Shown piece by piece: positions 62,971-64,000 of a DNA stretch of 64,000 nucleotides; positions within the stretch are counted from its first letter, which is position 1, and every line of letters starts with the position of its first letter. The DNA is taken from assembly GCF_002104475.1 (NCBI RefSeq), contig NZ_NBOF01000001.1, positions 992,001 through 1,056,000 of the forward strand, in the 5' to 3' direction. Below the pieces are notes generated by a model that saw only the letters and a list, made by a program, of their open reading frames with translations, was not told the origin of the DNA and searched no databases. The position numbers and the translations under genes are program-made. The stretch comes from Cognaticolwellia mytili. Lineage in GTDB: Bacteria > Pseudomonadota > Gammaproteobacteria > Enterobacterales > Alteromonadaceae.

Positions 62971-63657
62971 ATTGCAGCCGATTTTAAACTTATTTAAAAG
63001 CAAAGAGATATCTTTTTCAAACCAGTTTTCATCAATTACTCTATTTTTTAATATGGGCTGTTTTCCATTATTAAAAACTTCGTGAATAGTTGCATCAAAA
63101 TCTACTAAAAAATTCAACAAATCTTCGATATTTACCTTTTTAGTAGCTGCCCACAATTCGTCCGTTTTTTCTGCGTATTCTTTATTTGAATGAGCGAATA
63201 TATTGTGTCTAATAGGTTGGAACACATCTTGGTAAACACTTCTAAACTTAGCTATATCACCACGTAAAATTTGAAAATCTTTTTGTGTGGGTTCGTATAC
63301 TTTAGCCATGTAGTCATCAATCCATTCATTAGCATTTCCTGAACCTTTTAATTTCCTAGCGCGAAGTGAATCTTTTGAAAATAGATGGATATCGGAAATA
63401 CAGCTTTTTATAAGATCATCAATAGAAATAGTATCTCCATCAATGTCAAAGATTCTACCAAGTGTCATGATTAAGCTAAGCATCATGGAATGGCGCAAAA
63501 AAATCCAACTATTAGGTGTCTGATTCATAGCACTTAACAGCTCAGGGTCATCTGAAGGCATATTTTGCAATACTTTCCAAATTACATAACTTCCAGTGGC
63601 TTGATGTACTTCATTAGAAAACAAGTTGTGATATTGAGTATAGGTTTCAGATTTCAT
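62965..63657 (-). CDS. HEPN/AbiU2-like protein
   Basis: 230-residue cytosolic helical protein. RHSMMLSLIMTLGRIFDIDG fits the AbiU2-type HEPN core, and FQPIRHNIFAHSNKEY carries R-x5-H (RHNIFAH), the HEPN ribonuclease motif. HEPN/AbiU2 proteins are linked to abortive infection and toxin systems, so an RNase role is plausible but inferred. The longer frame (to 63732) reads through the attC; the start is placed at the first internal Met after it (63657, MKSETYTQYH). Confidence 0.65.
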   Translation of the reverse strand: MKSETYTQYHNLFSNEVHQATGSYVIWKVLQNMPSDDPELLSAMNQTPNSWIFLRHSMMLSLIMTLGRIFDIDGDTISIDDLIKSCISDIHLFSKDSLRARKLKGSGNANEWIDDYMAKVYEPTQKDFQILRGDIAKFRSVYQDVFQPIRHNIFAHSNKEYAEKTDELWAATKKVNIEDLLNFLVDFDATIHEVFNNGKQPILKNRVIDENWFEKDISLLLNKFKIGCNA

Positions 63658-63663
63658 ATAGAT

Positions 63664-63767
63664 GCATAACGCCCACGTTAAGGGGCTTTTTATTAGTTTG
63701 CTAAAGTTGTGAAGCGAAGCGGAACCGAGCAAACTGTAAAAAGTCCCGCTTTAATTGCTTGTTATGT
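63664..63767 (-). repeat. attC site
   Basis: 104 bp from GCATAAC-GCCC to GTTATGT; TAGTTTGCTAAAGTTGTGAA / GAGCAAACTG core of the AGCGAAGC-loop subfamily. Serves the gene at the right edge. Confidence 0.87.
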
Positions 63768-64000
63768 ATCTTTTTTCCGGTTGAAAAATAATGAAACAAG
63801 CATTACTAAAGCAACTAAAAATAGTGCATAAGCGGTTTCTTTATCCGAGGATACAACATCTTCCAATGAATAAATCCTAGTTCCATCAAGAGTAAACTCA
63901 TATGCCATGGCAAAGTTAGCCTCGCTAGGCAAAACAGAAACTATTACGGAACCACCGATTAATTTTTGCATTTCTTCGTCGCAATTGGTTCTCAGTGAGA
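63762..64000 (-). CDS. C-terminus of a tail-anchored cassette protein (probably partial)
   Basis: The minus-strand frame is open to the right edge; the visible ATG at 63971 may not be the true start. The C-terminal helix (YALFLVALVMLVSLFF) and RKKDT tail suggest a membrane anchor, and the preceding part (YEFTLDGTRIYSLEDVVSSD) is soluble. No family recognised. It starts the next cassette, which continues past 64000. Confidence 0.45.
   Translation of the reverse strand, partial: SLRTNCDEEMQKLIGGSVIVSVLPSEANFAMAYEFTLDGTRIYSLEDVVSSDKETAYALFLVALVMLVSLFFNRKKDT

Noticed and set aside
45248-64000. Integrase gene (intI) within the window
   Set aside because: No frame shows tyrosine-recombinase motifs; the gene is expected beyond the right edge.

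Overview
The window looks like the chromosome of a marine gammaproteobacterium of the Alteromonadales, most like Colwelliaceae (Colwellia or Thalassotalea). The DNA is AT-rich, many products are Alteromonadales-type, and the order uvrY-uvrC-pgsA-tRNA(Gly/Cys/Leu) matches the gammaproteobacterial arrangement. This placement is inferred from gene content and order; no database search was possible.

The left and middle part (1-45.7 kb) is ordinary core and accessory chromosome. It holds an SDR/phosphatase pair divergent from a LysR regulator, a membrane EAL phosphodiesterase, an ABC exporter pair, and a DUF748 protein followed by a lipoprotein/small membrane protein pair. A PEP-CTERM protein lies beside the TPR protein PrsT. 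Next comes an expanded cluster of 11 tRNA genes (6 Gly, 4 Leu, 1 Cys) downstream of uvrY-uvrC-pgsA. fabA follows, with adjacent FadR-like and FabR-like operators, then gltX, three tandem tRNA-Val genes behind a strong promoter, and a c-di-GMP-I riboswitch ahead of a small secreted protein. Further right are a YbcJ-like RNA-binding protein, a DMT transporter, a large TonB-dependent receptor, proS, an alaA/yfbR pair, a perfect 25-bp Fur-type palindrome ahead of a three-gene group, and a CaiB-type CoA transferase.

From about 46.3 kb to the right edge the window is a sedentary chromosomal integron cassette array. Short, mostly single-gene cassettes, all on the minus strand, are separated by about 100-bp attC sites. 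Each site starts with RYYYAAC-GCC on the plus strand, has an imperfect inverted-repeat core, and ends with GTTRRRY. I count 17 well-formed attC sites between 52.1 and 63.8 kb, one truncated by an IS end, and about seven decayed ones from 46.3 to 52.5 kb. The sites fall into at least five loop-sequence subfamilies. Cassette genes point leftward and attC decay increases leftward, so attI and the integrase gene should lie beyond the right edge and the left end is the old, distal end. That end also holds a broken parDE toxin-antitoxin pair, an IS3-family relic and two IS110-family relics.

Most cassette products are secreted proteins, lipoproteins or small membrane proteins. Candidates for defence or mobile functions are a HEPN/AbiU2-like protein with an Rx5H motif (63.0-63.7 kb), a PD-(D/E)XK-like protein (61.9-62.5 kb), a second HEPN-like protein (60.0-60.6 kb) and a two-gene membrane cassette (57.0-57.7 kb). 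One glyoxalase-like cassette gene appears to have acquired its last residues from the 3' end of an IS3 transposase. The same IS end interrupts two attC sites at the same internal position.
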